From Helicobacter colisuis (GTDB taxonomy: Bacteria > Campylobacterota > Campylobacteria > Campylobacterales > Helicobacteraceae), in contig NZ_JAMOKX010000005.1 in the NCBI RefSeq assembly GCF_023646285.1, positions 121,201-185,200 on the forward strand: a stretch of 64,000 nt of DNA, given 5' to 3'. A model generated the notes under the pieces. It was not told where the DNA came from and did no database searches. It saw only the letters and a list, made by a program, of their open reading frames with translations. The translations under genes were made by a program, and so were the position numbers. This document shows, one piece after another, positions 1 through 8,319 of the stretch (position 1 is the stretch's first letter; each line of letters starts with the position of its first letter).

Positions 1-34
1 GGAAGAAGGCATTAAAGCCTATCAAGGAAAATAA
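1..34 (+). CDS. 3' end of an upstream gene, probably kpsT (capsule ABC transporter ATPase)
   Basis: The first 34 bases read as the last ten codons of an open frame (ending E-G-I-K-A-Y-Q-G-K) and a TAA at 32-34. That stop directly abuts the ATG of the kpsE-like gene at 35. In Campylobacterota capsule loci, kpsE usually follows the kpsM-kpsT transporter pair, so a KpsT tail is the natural guess. The visible piece is too short to prove it. The zero-base junction indicates one operon. Confidence 0.45.
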   Translation, partial: EEGIKAYQGK

Positions 35-1162
35 ATGGAAAAGTTAAAAATCTTGTTTCAAAAGCCAAAGGCACAAAAAATTTCAACCTATCTAAAAAGC
101 TTTAAAATCGTATATATTCTTATGATTCCAGTGATTTTATATTATTTATTCTTTGCTGCAGATAGGTATGTGAGCTCTATTATTTTAAGTGTGCGTTCAA
201 TGAGCAATGATATTGCCCCCGTTAGCGGTTTGGCTTCACTTGTAGGAATTAACGCGGGTGCTAGAGAAGATGTTCTCTTTTTGCAAGAATACATTCACTC
301 ACTAGATATGCTAAAGATTCTAGAGAAAGAAGTGCATCTAAAACTTCTCTACCAAGCACAAAAAAAAGATCCTTTTTTTGCGCTCACACAACAATCAAGT
401 CAAGAAGATTTTCTTAAGTTTTATCAAAATCGAGTTAAAATCATCTTTGATGATGTTTCTGGACTCTTAAAAGTTGAAGTTGAAGGTTTCACTCCCCAAG
501 ATTCAGAAATGATTGCTAATGCAATCTTAAAAGAATCCGAACGCTTTGTGAATGAAGTTTCTCATAAGGCTGCTAGAGAGCAAATGGCATTTGCCGAAAA
601 AGAATTACTGAAAGCCAAAGAACGATTGCAAAATGCCAAAAACAATCTTTTAGCTTTCCAAGCGCGTTATGGAGTTTTTGATCCCCTAAAACAAGCTGAA
701 GCTAAAGCAAGCCTTACTAACACGATTGAAAGTCAAATTTCTACCAAAGAAACCGAACTTGCCACGATGCGTAGCTATCTTAACGAAGATGCTCCTCAAA
801 TCGTGATGTTAAAATCCGAAATTGACGCACTAAAAAAACAGCTTGACAAAGAAACTTCCAAGATTGTCTCCACCAAAAGCAGCAAAAGATTAAACGATCT
901 TGCCGCAAAGTTTCAAGATCTAACCATTGAAGCACAATTTGCACAAGATGCTTACACAGTGGCGCTAACCTCCATAGAAACCACACGCATTGAATCAAGC
1001 CGTAAAATCAAACAGCTTGTTGTGATTCAAGGGGCAAACAAACCAGAATCCCCAACCTACCCAAGAACACTGTATAATATCATCACTATTTTTGTCATTC
1101 TTTCAGTGATATATGGAGTCGTTAAACTAATTACCATGATTATAGAGGAGCACAGATACTAA
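35..1162 (+). CDS. kpsE: KpsE-like capsule polysaccharide export inner-membrane protein
   Basis: This 375-residue protein has the layout of polysaccharide co-polymerase/KpsE proteins. There is a short basic cytoplasmic N-terminus, a membrane segment at about residues 24-42, a long periplasmic part and a second membrane segment at about 345-365. The periplasmic part has a helical, probably coiled-coil stretch near 180-300, rich in Ala, Lys and Glu. KpsE links the KpsMT ABC transporter to the outer-membrane channel during export of group 2-type capsule. The length fits the family. The gene overlaps the next one by one base (TAATG), so translation is probably coupled to kpsD. Confidence 0.9.
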   Translation: MEKLKILFQKPKAQKISTYLKSFKIVYILMIPVILYYLFFAADRYVSSIILSVRSMSNDIAPVSGLASLVGINAGAREDVLFLQEYIHSLDMLKILEKEVHLKLLYQAQKKDPFFALTQQSSQEDFLKFYQNRVKIIFDDVSGLLKVEVEGFTPQDSEMIANAILKESERFVNEVSHKAAREQMAFAEKELLKAKERLQNAKNNLLAFQARYGVFDPLKQAEAKASLTNTIESQISTKETELATMRSYLNEDAPQIVMLKSEIDALKKQLDKETSKIVSTKSSKRLNDLAAKFQDLTIEAQFAQDAYTVALTSIETTRIESSRKIKQLVVIQGANKPESPTYPRTLYNIITIFVILSVIYGVVKLITMIIEEHRY

Positions 1163-2874
1163 TGAAAAAATTATTCCAAATCTTATTAATAACTATTTTT
1201 GCTACACATTTTGCTTATGGAGTTGATGTTTCTTCTATCACGGGTATTCCCAGCACTTCTGCCACTCAAAATACTCCAATGGATTTGCAAATCTCAAATC
1301 CCAGTACCACACCTAATGCTTCCACGCAAACGATGCAGACTGCTCAAATCCCCATTCTCCCACCTGTATTTGGTGCAAATCTCTTTAATGGAAACTTTAC
1401 TAAAGCCTCTCAATCTCTTTATAATCCTGATTACAAAATTGCCATTGGCGATAAGATTAACTTTAGAATGTGGGGGGCAGTTGAATTTCAACAAGAATTA
1501 ATGGTGGATTCACAAGGCAATGTTTTTGTGCCTGGAGTAGGCGCAATCAATTTGCTTGGAGTGCGCAATGGAGATCTTGTTAAAGTATTAAAACAAGGTA
1601 TTTCTAAGATTTACAAAAAAAATGTATTTGTTTATGCTGATATGAATGTTTATCAAAATGTCTCGGTTTTTGTAACTGGAAGTGTTAATAAACCCGGACT
1701 CTATCAAGGACTAAGCTCTGATTCCATTATTCAATATTTAGACAAAGCCTCTGGAATCAATCTGGATTATGGAAGTTTTAGAAATATTGAGATTCTAAGG
1801 GATAATAAAGTGGCTTTACAGGTGGATTTGTATGATTTTCTCTTTAGTGGAAAAATGAAACTTTTTCCTTTTAGAACGGGCGATGTAATTTTAGTAAAAA
1901 ACCTTGAAAGCTATGTTTTTGTCCAAGGTGATGTGCAGAAACCTTTTAGATTTGAATTAAAAGATGATATTAAAACCCTAGAAGATCTTGCAAGAATCTC
2001 TGGAGCAAAACCTATTGTAACTAATGCAATTGTGCGTTCCTATCTTGCTAACAATAAAATCGATATTAACTCTTACAAGCAAAAAGAATTTGCAAGTGTT
2101 GCTTTAAAAGTCGGCGATGAAGTAGAGTTTCGCCCTGATTATAGCGCAGAAAATATTACCATTGAAATTCAAGGTGAGCATAATGGAATGCACTCAATGG
2201 TTGTTAAAAAGGGCACTACCCTTGCAGAAGTTGCACTTAAAATCAAACCCAACCCACAATCTAATCTAGATGCCATTCAAGTCTTCCGCCAAAGCGTTTC
2301 CCAAACGCAGAAAAAACTCATTGAAGCTCAATTAAAAGAACTAGAAACTCTAGCACTCACCTCCTCATCTGTAACCGCCCAAGAAGCTTCTATGCGTGCA
2401 AGTCAATCTAAAATGGTGCTTGAATTTATTGAGCGCGCAAAAAGTCTCACACCAAAGGGTCAAATTGTGCTTGAAAACAAAAGTGCCTATGCCACTACGG
2501 TTCTTGAAGAAGGGGATGTTATTAATATCCCAACTAAAAACAATCTTGTCTTGGTGCAAGGAGAAGTGGCATTGCCTGGTGCTTTTATCTATGAAGAAGA
2601 CAAAAATCTTAACTATTATATTAAGCTTGCTGGAGATTTCACAGAAAGAGCTAATAAAAAGCGTATTCTTGTTATTCGCGCCAATGGAAAAGCAGAACGC
2701 TATGATTCAAGCTGGTATTCCTTTGCAAGTGCGCCAAGTCTCAAACCAGGCGATTCCTTGCTTGTCTTACCTGCCATTGAAACAGGTAGAGGATTGCAAA
2801 TCACAAGTGTCTTAGCGCAAATTCTTTATCAAATTGCTATTGCTACAAGCGTAGTTTTAGATATTAACAAATAA
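1162..2874 (+). CDS. kpsD: KpsD-like outer-membrane/periplasmic polysaccharide export protein
   Basis: This 570-residue protein starts with a clear signal peptide (hydrophobic to about residue 18, likely cleavage after A-Y-G near 21). A Poly_export-type domain follows at roughly 90-165 (DYKIAIGDKINFRMWG). At least three SLBB-like segments are visible as V-x-V-x-G-x-V-x-x-P-G motifs: SVFVTGSVNKPGLY near 168, FVQGDVQKPF near 253 and LVQGEVALPGAF near 465. This is the KpsD/Wza-type exporter that carries capsule across the periplasm and outer membrane. Its Ser/Thr-rich mature N-terminus is likely unstructured. It sits between kpsE and kpsS in one operon. Confidence 0.9.
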   Translation: MKKLFQILLITIFATHFAYGVDVSSITGIPSTSATQNTPMDLQISNPSTTPNASTQTMQTAQIPILPPVFGANLFNGNFTKASQSLYNPDYKIAIGDKINFRMWGAVEFQQELMVDSQGNVFVPGVGAINLLGVRNGDLVKVLKQGISKIYKKNVFVYADMNVYQNVSVFVTGSVNKPGLYQGLSSDSIIQYLDKASGINLDYGSFRNIEILRDNKVALQVDLYDFLFSGKMKLFPFRTGDVILVKNLESYVFVQGDVQKPFRFELKDDIKTLEDLARISGAKPIVTNAIVRSYLANNKIDINSYKQKEFASVALKVGDEVEFRPDYSAENITIEIQGEHNGMHSMVVKKGTTLAEVALKIKPNPQSNLDAIQVFRQSVSQTQKKLIEAQLKELETLALTSSSVTAQEASMRASQSKMVLEFIERAKSLTPKGQIVLENKSAYATTVLEEGDVINIPTKNNLVLVQGEVALPGAFIYEEDKNLNYYIKLAGDFTERANKKRILVIRANGKAERYDSSWYSFASAPSLKPGDSLLVLPAIETGRGLQITSVLAQILYQIAIATSVVLDINK

Positions 2875-2881
2875 TTAATTC

Positions 2882-4057
2882 ATGCAGCTAAAAGAGGTCA
2901 TACAACAATTTCAGAATCGCAAAATTCTCCTTTTGCAAGGTCCTGTTGGACCCTTTTTTTATCGTTTTGCCAAGCTATTGTCCTTAAAAAATCAAATTTA
3001 CAAAATTAATTTTAATGGAGGAGATTTTCTTTTTTATCCCTTGAAGGCTAAATCCTATCGTGGTTCCCTAGCTAACCTTGAAACTTTTTTACAAGAATTT
3101 TGCAAAACCTATCATATTGATTGCGTGATTATGTTTAATGATTGTCGCCCTATTCATAAAATTGGAGTAAAAGTTGCCCAATCGCTCAATCTCCAAACTT
3201 ATATTTTTGAAGAAGGTTATATCCGACCTAATTTCATCACTTTTGAAAAAGATGGTGTCAATGCCAATTCCACTTTACCTAAAGATTCAAATTTCTACCT
3301 TACTTACAAAAACAAACCCGCTCAAGAAGAAAAAAATGTCCAACATAGCTTTAGAAATATGGCTTGGTTTTCCTTTCTTTATTGGTTTGGGGCTTTTTTA
3401 TTAGGCTGGTATTTTAACAACAAACTCCACCATAGGAGCTTGAGCTTTACAGAAATGTTTCCTTGGTTTTTATCGCTTTTTAGAAAACATTGGTATCGCT
3501 TTAGCCAAAAGGAAGATAGAGATTTTATTTTAGATTCTAAGAAAAACTATTTTGTTGTTGTCTTGCAAGTCTATAATGATACGCAAATCAAAAATCATTT
3601 TGAAGGCAGACGAATTGAGAATTTTATCAAAAACTCTATCCGATCTTTTGCAAAATATTCCAAAAAACAACATTTTCTAGTCATCAAACACCATCCAATG
3701 GATAGAGGCTATAAAAACTATAAAAAATTCATCAAAAGACAAACGCGCAAATACAATGTAAGTCAAAGAGTGATTTACATTCACGATATCCATCTTCCAA
3801 CTCTATTAAAAAATGCTCTTGGTTGCGTAGTTATTAACAGCACAACAGGACTTTCAAGTATTCTTCATAAGTGCCCCACAAAAGTTTGTGGAAACGCCTT
3901 TTATAATATCCAAGGACTAACCTACCAAGAATCACTTAATAAATTTTGGAAAGCGGCAAAAAAATACAAAATTAATCAAACCCTTTTTGAACGCTTTAGA
4001 AGTTTTCTTATTGATAAGGTGCAGATTAATGGAAGCTTTTATGGCAACTTAAGCTAA
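2882..4057 (+). CDS. kpsS: KpsS-like capsule polysaccharide biosynthesis/export protein
   Basis: The 391-residue length matches KpsS (about 390) rather than the roughly 670-residue KpsC, and no second module is present. KpsS and KpsC are Kdo-transferases that build the lipid-linked poly-Kdo linker of group 2 capsules. Recognisable family segments are the N-terminal LLQGPVGPFFYRFAKLL and, near 318, VVINSTTGLSSILHKCPT. The gene follows kpsD by 7 bases. It ends immediately against the stop of the convergent galE with no terminator between them, so convergent read-through is possible. Subfamily assignment (KpsS over another capsule family) rests on length and these segments. Confidence 0.82.
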   Translation: MQLKEVIQQFQNRKILLLQGPVGPFFYRFAKLLSLKNQIYKINFNGGDFLFYPLKAKSYRGSLANLETFLQEFCKTYHIDCVIMFNDCRPIHKIGVKVAQSLNLQTYIFEEGYIRPNFITFEKDGVNANSTLPKDSNFYLTYKNKPAQEEKNVQHSFRNMAWFSFLYWFGAFLLGWYFNNKLHHRSLSFTEMFPWFLSLFRKHWYRFSQKEDRDFILDSKKNYFVVVLQVYNDTQIKNHFEGRRIENFIKNSIRSFAKYSKKQHFLVIKHHPMDRGYKNYKKFIKRQTRKYNVSQRVIYIHDIHLPTLLKNALGCVVINSTTGLSSILHKCPTKVCGNAFYNIQGLTYQESLNKFWKAAKKYKINQTLFERFRSFLIDKVQINGSFYGNLS

Positions 4058-5065
4058 CTAATCCATTTTCCTTTCCCACTCATACGCATTTTTACAAATA
4101 AGATCTAAATTATTATATTTTGGTCTCCATTCCGTGTGAGTTAGAATTTTATCATTATCACTCACAAGCATTGCAGGATCTCCTGCTCTTCTTGGTTCAA
4201 TCTCAACTTTAAAATCTATTCCACTGACCTTTTTTACACACTCAATGACTTCTTTAACGCTAAATCCAACTCCATACCCCACATTATAAGTTTGCGAAAC
4301 CCTCTCTTTTTGTAAAGTTTTAAGACACTCAAAATGTGCTCTTGCTAAATCATCAATATGAATATAATCACGAATGCAAGTCCCATCTTTTGTTGCATAA
4401 TCCTCACCAAAAATCCCCATTTTATCGCGCTTTCCACAAGCGCACTCACACGCTACTTTAATTAAATGAGTGGCATTCTTGCTTCTTTGCCCAAGCCCTC
4501 CCTCACTCAAAGCACCTGCAACATTAAAATATCGCAATATCACGCTCTTAAATTCTGGATTTGCCACTTCAAAATCTCGCAAAATCTTTTCAACCACAAG
4601 CTTTGATTCTCCATAAGGATTAATCGGAGCAGTTTGTGCAGTTTCTATTATTTTCTGTGTTGTGTTTGGCTCTCCATAAACTGCTGCAGTTGAACTAAAT
4701 AAAAACTCATTAATCTTAAATTTTGCAACCATTTCCAAAAGATTAAGAGTATTAGCAACATTGTTTTGATAATACTTCAAAGGATCAAAAACTGATTCAG
4801 AAACGACTAAACTCCCAGCAAAATGGATAATAGCATCAATTTTTTGTTGAGAAAAAATTTTCCCTAAAATAACTTTATCACCAAAATCTCCGCTAATAAA
4901 CTCCACTCTACTGGGAAATTTCTTTTGCAAAAACTCCACATTCTCACTAAATCCTGTGCAAAGATTATCCAAAATTACAATTTTACAATCACTCTCTTTT
5001 AAAAAACAATGTGCTGTGTGCGATCCAATAAATCCAGCTGCCCCAGTAAAAAGATAAACTTGCAT
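4058..5065 (-). CDS. galE: UDP-glucose 4-epimerase
   Basis: This 335-residue short-chain dehydrogenase-type epimerase interconverts UDP-Glc and UDP-Gal (or the GlcNAc forms). The N-terminal NAD motif is F-T-G-A-A-G-F-I-G-S at residues 6-15. The catalytic Ser lies in SSTAAVYGEP near 124, and the Tyr-x-x-x-Lys pair is in NPYGESK near 150. The length is normal for the family. It lies next to kpsS on the opposite strand, which suits a supply of nucleotide sugars for capsule or lipooligosaccharide. An AAGGAG-like site precedes the ATG. GlcNAc specificity cannot be told from sequence alone. Confidence 0.93.
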   Translation of the reverse strand: MQVYLFTGAAGFIGSHTAHCFLKESDCKIVILDNLCTGFSENVEFLQKKFPSRVEFISGDFGDKVILGKIFSQQKIDAIIHFAGSLVVSESVFDPLKYYQNNVANTLNLLEMVAKFKINEFLFSSTAAVYGEPNTTQKIIETAQTAPINPYGESKLVVEKILRDFEVANPEFKSVILRYFNVAGALSEGGLGQRSKNATHLIKVACECACGKRDKMGIFGEDYATKDGTCIRDYIHIDDLARAHFECLKTLQKERVSQTYNVGYGVGFSVKEVIECVKKVSGIDFKVEIEPRRAGDPAMLVSDNDKILTHTEWRPKYNNLDLICKNAYEWERKMD

Positions 5066-5074
5066 TGCTACTCC

Positions 5075-5428
5075 TTATAATTGCCTTCCAATAGTTTGTT
5101 CATTTAGACGCTTCCGCAACATCAAATCAATGATTGGCTGCTCTCTTGAATTCGCTCTTTTGCAATGATCTTTTTGAAAAAAATCTGTGATTTTAATCAC
5201 AATCTTAGCCCACTTCTTATCTCTTTCTCTCCACGCGTGAGAAGAAACTGATTCCCAAGCATAGCCATTAAAAAGTGTTGCATTAACAAAATGATCTAAT
5301 GCCCTAACACCTTGACGCACACGGCTAACTTGACCAAATGTTCCAACAAACACTATGAGTAAATAGCCAATAATCATCAAAGGCACTAAAGCACACAAAA
5401 GCAATGTTCCTGCTAACTTTTCTTTCAT
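5075..5428 (-). CDS. Small membrane-anchored protein of unknown function
   Basis: This 117-residue protein has one N-terminal membrane helix (about residues 7-30) followed by a charged soluble part. That part contains W-E-S-V-S-S-H-A-W-R-E-R-D-K-K-W and K-R-A-N-S-R-E-Q-P-I-I-D. These conserved-looking Trp, His and Cys positions suggest a real, constrained protein. It lies 6 bases downstream of the P450 stop and 9 bases upstream of galE, so it is co-transcribed with them. I recall a small membrane protein gene beside the P450 in the C. jejuni capsule region but cannot confirm homology. No function is assigned. Confidence 0.75.
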   Translation of the reverse strand: MKEKLAGTLLLCALVPLMIIGYLLIVFVGTFGQVSRVRQGVRALDHFVNATLFNGYAWESVSSHAWRERDKKWAKIVIKITDFFQKDHCKRANSREQPIIDLMLRKRLNEQTIGRQL

Positions 5429-5434
5429 TTTTAG

Positions 5435-6805
5435 CTAATTTTCTCTTTTGATAAATTTAATATTCATTCCATTTGCTGATCGAATCGTAAGCCTTCCTAC
5501 AACATCTGGCACAAAATTTTCTTGTAATTCTAGTCTATATTCCCTTAAAATATTTGCCAAAATCAAAATGGCTTCTTGCATAGCAAAGCCTTGTCCAATG
5601 CAAATTCTCTCCCCCATTCCAAAGGGCAAATAAGTGTCTTTTTTAATCTCTCTCTCAAAGCGTGTAGGATCAAACTCGTGAGGATTCTCCCAATAATCAC
5701 TATGTCTTTGGATAAGCCAAGGAGCCACTACAACTCCTGATCCATTTTGAACTAATTTATTGCGAATCTCTGTCTCTTTTTTAGCTGTTCTTGCAAAAAA
5801 CCCAACTGGCGGATAAAGTCGCAATGACTCTTTAAAAACATTGGTTAAATATTTCATTTTTCTTAAATGCCCAATATTAAAATCTTCCTTGCCTGCCACA
5901 TTAATAATCTCTTGATAGGCGATTTCTTGTTCTTTTGGTGATAAACTTAGAATATAAAGTGTCCAAGTCAATGAACTAGCTGTAGTTTCATGTCCTGCTA
6001 AAAAAAGCATAGCCACTTGATCTAAAATCTCCTCAAAACTAAAAGGCTTGCCACTTTCTACTTCAATTACCGCTAAAAGCGAAGAGAGAATATCTTGATA
6101 TTCCCCTATCTCTCCTTTATGAAAAGAATCATAACGCGGTTTAATAATATCACTTAAAACTTTTCTAATAATCTCTCCAGCTTTAACGCGCTTTCTCTCT
6201 CCAAAAAGATTCACTAACCATTTTGGAATGCAAAACATTTTTTTAATAGCTGTATGAATAGTTTCTTCTTGAAAAGTCACAAAAGCTTCTAAAACCTGTT
6301 TGCCCTTAGCCTCATCAAGCTTTTGGGACATAATGGTGCGAAAAATCACATCAGCTGTTACAAAAGTCATTAGCTCATCAACTTCAATCACCGCTTTATC
6401 TGGATAAGCCCTAAATTTAGCCATCAAATCACTAACTGCATCACTCATTAAACCAAATACTTTAGTGATTCTTGCTTGTTCAAAAGAGGGTCTTAAAAGC
6501 TCCCTTTGTTTTTTCCAAACTTCCCCGTTAGTTGTAAAAATACTCTCACCAAGCAAAGGACTTAATAACTCGTGCAACAAATTACTTTTAGGGAATTCTC
6601 TTACTTCATCTACCATAATGCGTCTCACATCTTGTGGGTGATTTGCAATATATAAATCAAAGCCTGGCATTTTCACTCTGCCTGATTTCATCTTATAGCT
6701 TCTTTCATACAATCCATCAAGCCATGAACGTCTTTTTAAGAGAAAAGTTGTCAATAAGGAAGCCTTAGTTTTGTGTGGTTTTGGAAAAAATGGACACTGC
6801 CCCAT
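5435..6805 (-). CDS. Cytochrome P450 (CYP172-like, capsule-linked)
   Basis: This 456-residue haem monooxygenase has all P450 hallmarks. The I-helix oxygen-binding motif AGHETT is near residue 268, the K-helix E-x-x-R is in KESLRLYPP near 329, and an F-D-P-T-R-F meander follows. The Cys-ligand loop is FGMGERICIGQG near 397 (consensus F-x-x-G-x-R-x-C-x-G). There is no membrane anchor. The family fits the CYP172A type known from C. jejuni, where the P450 gene also sits beside capsule genes. The substrate is unknown; lipid or polyketide-like capsule modification is only a guess. No ferredoxin or reductase partner is seen nearby. It lies 2 bases after the upstream hydrolase-like gene. Confidence 0.95.
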   Translation of the reverse strand: MGQCPFFPKPHKTKASLLTTFLLKRRSWLDGLYERSYKMKSGRVKMPGFDLYIANHPQDVRRIMVDEVREFPKSNLLHELLSPLLGESIFTTNGEVWKKQRELLRPSFEQARITKVFGLMSDAVSDLMAKFRAYPDKAVIEVDELMTFVTADVIFRTIMSQKLDEAKGKQVLEAFVTFQEETIHTAIKKMFCIPKWLVNLFGERKRVKAGEIIRKVLSDIIKPRYDSFHKGEIGEYQDILSSLLAVIEVESGKPFSFEEILDQVAMLFLAGHETTASSLTWTLYILSLSPKEQEIAYQEIINVAGKEDFNIGHLRKMKYLTNVFKESLRLYPPVGFFARTAKKETEIRNKLVQNGSGVVVAPWLIQRHSDYWENPHEFDPTRFEREIKKDTYLPFGMGERICIGQGFAMQEAILILANILREYRLELQENFVPDVVGRLTIRSANGMNIKFIKREN

Positions 6806-6807
6806 AA

Positions 6808-7941
6808 CTACTCCTTTACCTTTTGTTCTAAAGTTTTTACTCCACTAATAAAATTAAAATAATTGTATTTGCCATCAATCTCTGTTGCATACAAATACAA
6901 AAAATGCGCCAAATACCAATTATACCGAATCTTCTTATAGGTTATGGGCGTAAAAAGTTTATGAAAGCGTGGCGAGAGATAAAGTGGTGGAGATTTCACG
7001 CTTAGCCCTGAAGCCTTATAATAATCAAGCATTGCAAAACAAGCTCCATCAATCTTTGAAGTATAATCGCACCAAAATATTTCCGCATTTCCTGCCACTT
7101 CCATTTCTCTCCTAAAGGCTTCACAATACTTTTGAAAACTAACAAGCGGAATACACTGCCCAAGCATTAAAACCTTAAAATTTTTTAGATTCAAATTCTC
7201 ATTTTTAGCAACTTCTGCGACTTTGGCGATAACACTTATTGCCAAAATAGTTCCTACACTATGTGCACATAAAATCACTTCATAATGAGTTGTTTTTTGA
7301 TTCTCTCTAAGAACTTTTAAGATTTTTTGGCTAAATTCCAAAGTAAGATTTGGAATTTCATTAATCTTGCCTGTAGCATATTTAGCGCAAAATACATAAA
7401 TATTAGACAACCAAAAAACCGCAAATCTCTTGCCACACCACAAAATCCCCTTTGTTCCAATCCACAAACAAGCCAGAATCATAGCTATAGCCACATATGA
7501 ATTCCACTCTTTTATCCAAACAAACAGACCATAAGCAACCACGAAGCATAAAACATAGCCACCAATAAAATAAACAATCGGATAAAATCCAGCTAAAAGC
7601 TGCGTTCTTGATTTTTGAGTAAAAGTCTTAACAATTCCAGAAAAAATATAAGCTTTTAAAAAATAAATAAAATCACAAACAAAGTTCCACAAAGTCTTTG
7701 ACCAATATTTTCTTACAACCTTATCCCAAGTTAAAAAATGGTAATTTGTTTGAGATTCTTGTGAGGTAATTTGACAAAAAACTTCCTTATTGTGAGTTAA
7801 ATGGCAGGGAGAAATTTCTAACCCAAAATGGCTAATGGAGTTTTGCTTTACAAGATTCTCTTTTAATAAAGCATAATAATAACGATAACTGCGAGGATCA
7901 TATCCTGCAATGTAAAACACATCTCTTTGAAACATTGCCAC
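6808..7941 (-). CDS. Membrane protein with alpha/beta-hydrolase-like nucleophile elbow
   Basis: This 377-residue protein begins with a cytosolic segment containing FYIAGYDPRSYRYYYALL. Two or three membrane helices lie at about residues 95-165, followed by a soluble domain. Near 222 it has VILCAHSVGTILA, a nucleophile-elbow-like A-H-S-V-G, and D-Y-T-S-K-I-D-G and R-F-H-K-L motifs lie further on as possible acid and His positions. This resembles a serine hydrolase or lipase fold. The C. jejuni capsule region has an integral membrane gene in the same place between kpsS and the P450, to which this may correspond. The start is the GTG at 7941 or the ATG at 7935; neither has a strong ribosome site. 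Confidence 0.75.
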   Translation of the reverse strand: MAMFQRDVFYIAGYDPRSYRYYYALLKENLVKQNSISHFGLEISPCHLTHNKEVFCQITSQESQTNYHFLTWDKVVRKYWSKTLWNFVCDFIYFLKAYIFSGIVKTFTQKSRTQLLAGFYPIVYFIGGYVLCFVVAYGLFVWIKEWNSYVAIAMILACLWIGTKGILWCGKRFAVFWLSNIYVFCAKYATGKINEIPNLTLEFSQKILKVLRENQKTTHYEVILCAHSVGTILAISVIAKVAEVAKNENLNLKNFKVLMLGQCIPLVSFQKYCEAFRREMEVAGNAEIFWCDYTSKIDGACFAMLDYYKASGLSVKSPPLYLSPRFHKLFTPITYKKIRYNWYLAHFLYLYATEIDGKYNYFNFISGVKTLEQKVKE

Positions 7942-8040
7942 ACTTTTTAAAAACTATAAAGATATTATAAAATATAAAACTTTAAAGACAGATAACATAA
8001 GCTCTGTAAAATTATTTCAAAGATAAAATTAAGAAAACAA

Positions 8041-8118
8041 TGGGGTGGGCGATGGGAATCGAACCCACGACCCTCAGGACCACAATCTGATGCTCTAACC
8101 GACTGAGCTACGCCCACC
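8041..8118 (-). tRNA. tRNA-His (GTG)
   Basis: Read on the minus strand this folds as a complete cloverleaf. The 7-bp acceptor GTGGGCG pairs with CGCCCAC, there are a D-arm and a T-arm (GTTCGAATC), and the anticodon loop is TTGTGGT, giving anticodon GTG. The C discriminator and the extra 5' G at 8118 are typical of tRNA-His. The 3' CCA is encoded (8041-8043). It lies 25 bases downstream of tRNA-Pro. Confidence 0.95.
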
Positions 8119-8143
8119 ATTGATAATAAGTTTTAAAAAGAAG

Positions 8144-8221
8144 TGGTCGGGGCGAAAGGATTCGAACCTTCGACCCCTTGGTCCCAAACCAAGTGCGCTA
8201 ACCAGACTGCGCTACGCCCCG
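8144..8221 (-). tRNA. tRNA-Pro (TGG)
   Basis: This is a minus-strand cloverleaf with acceptor CGGGGCG pairing CGCCCCG and an encoded CCA at 8144-8146. The anticodon stem CTTGG/CCAAG has loop TTTGGGA, giving anticodon TGG, which reads CCN proline codons. It is followed by tRNA-His in the same orientation, so the two are likely co-transcribed. Confidence 0.95.
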
Positions 8222-8285
8222 ACAAGCAAAAAGGACTGAAATTATAATCTTTAAGTGATAAAAAGTCAAGAATATTTAAAAGATT

Positions 8286-8309
8286 CTATCCTTGAAAATC
8301 CAAGGATAG
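8286..8309 (-). terminator. Hairpin downstream of htpG
   Basis: A perfect 9-bp inverted repeat (CTATCCTTG / CAAGGATAG, 6-base loop) lies just past the htpG stop. On the minus strand it is followed by AATCTTTTAAA. It probably terminates htpG before the tRNA pair; the T-run is short, so efficiency is uncertain. Confidence 0.6.
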
Positions 8310-8319
8310 CAATCTAGTC

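Noticed and set aside
2396..2815. 139-codon plus-strand ORF inside kpsD
   Set aside because: It lies in another frame of the strongly supported kpsD gene, with no signal of its own and no good ribosome site.
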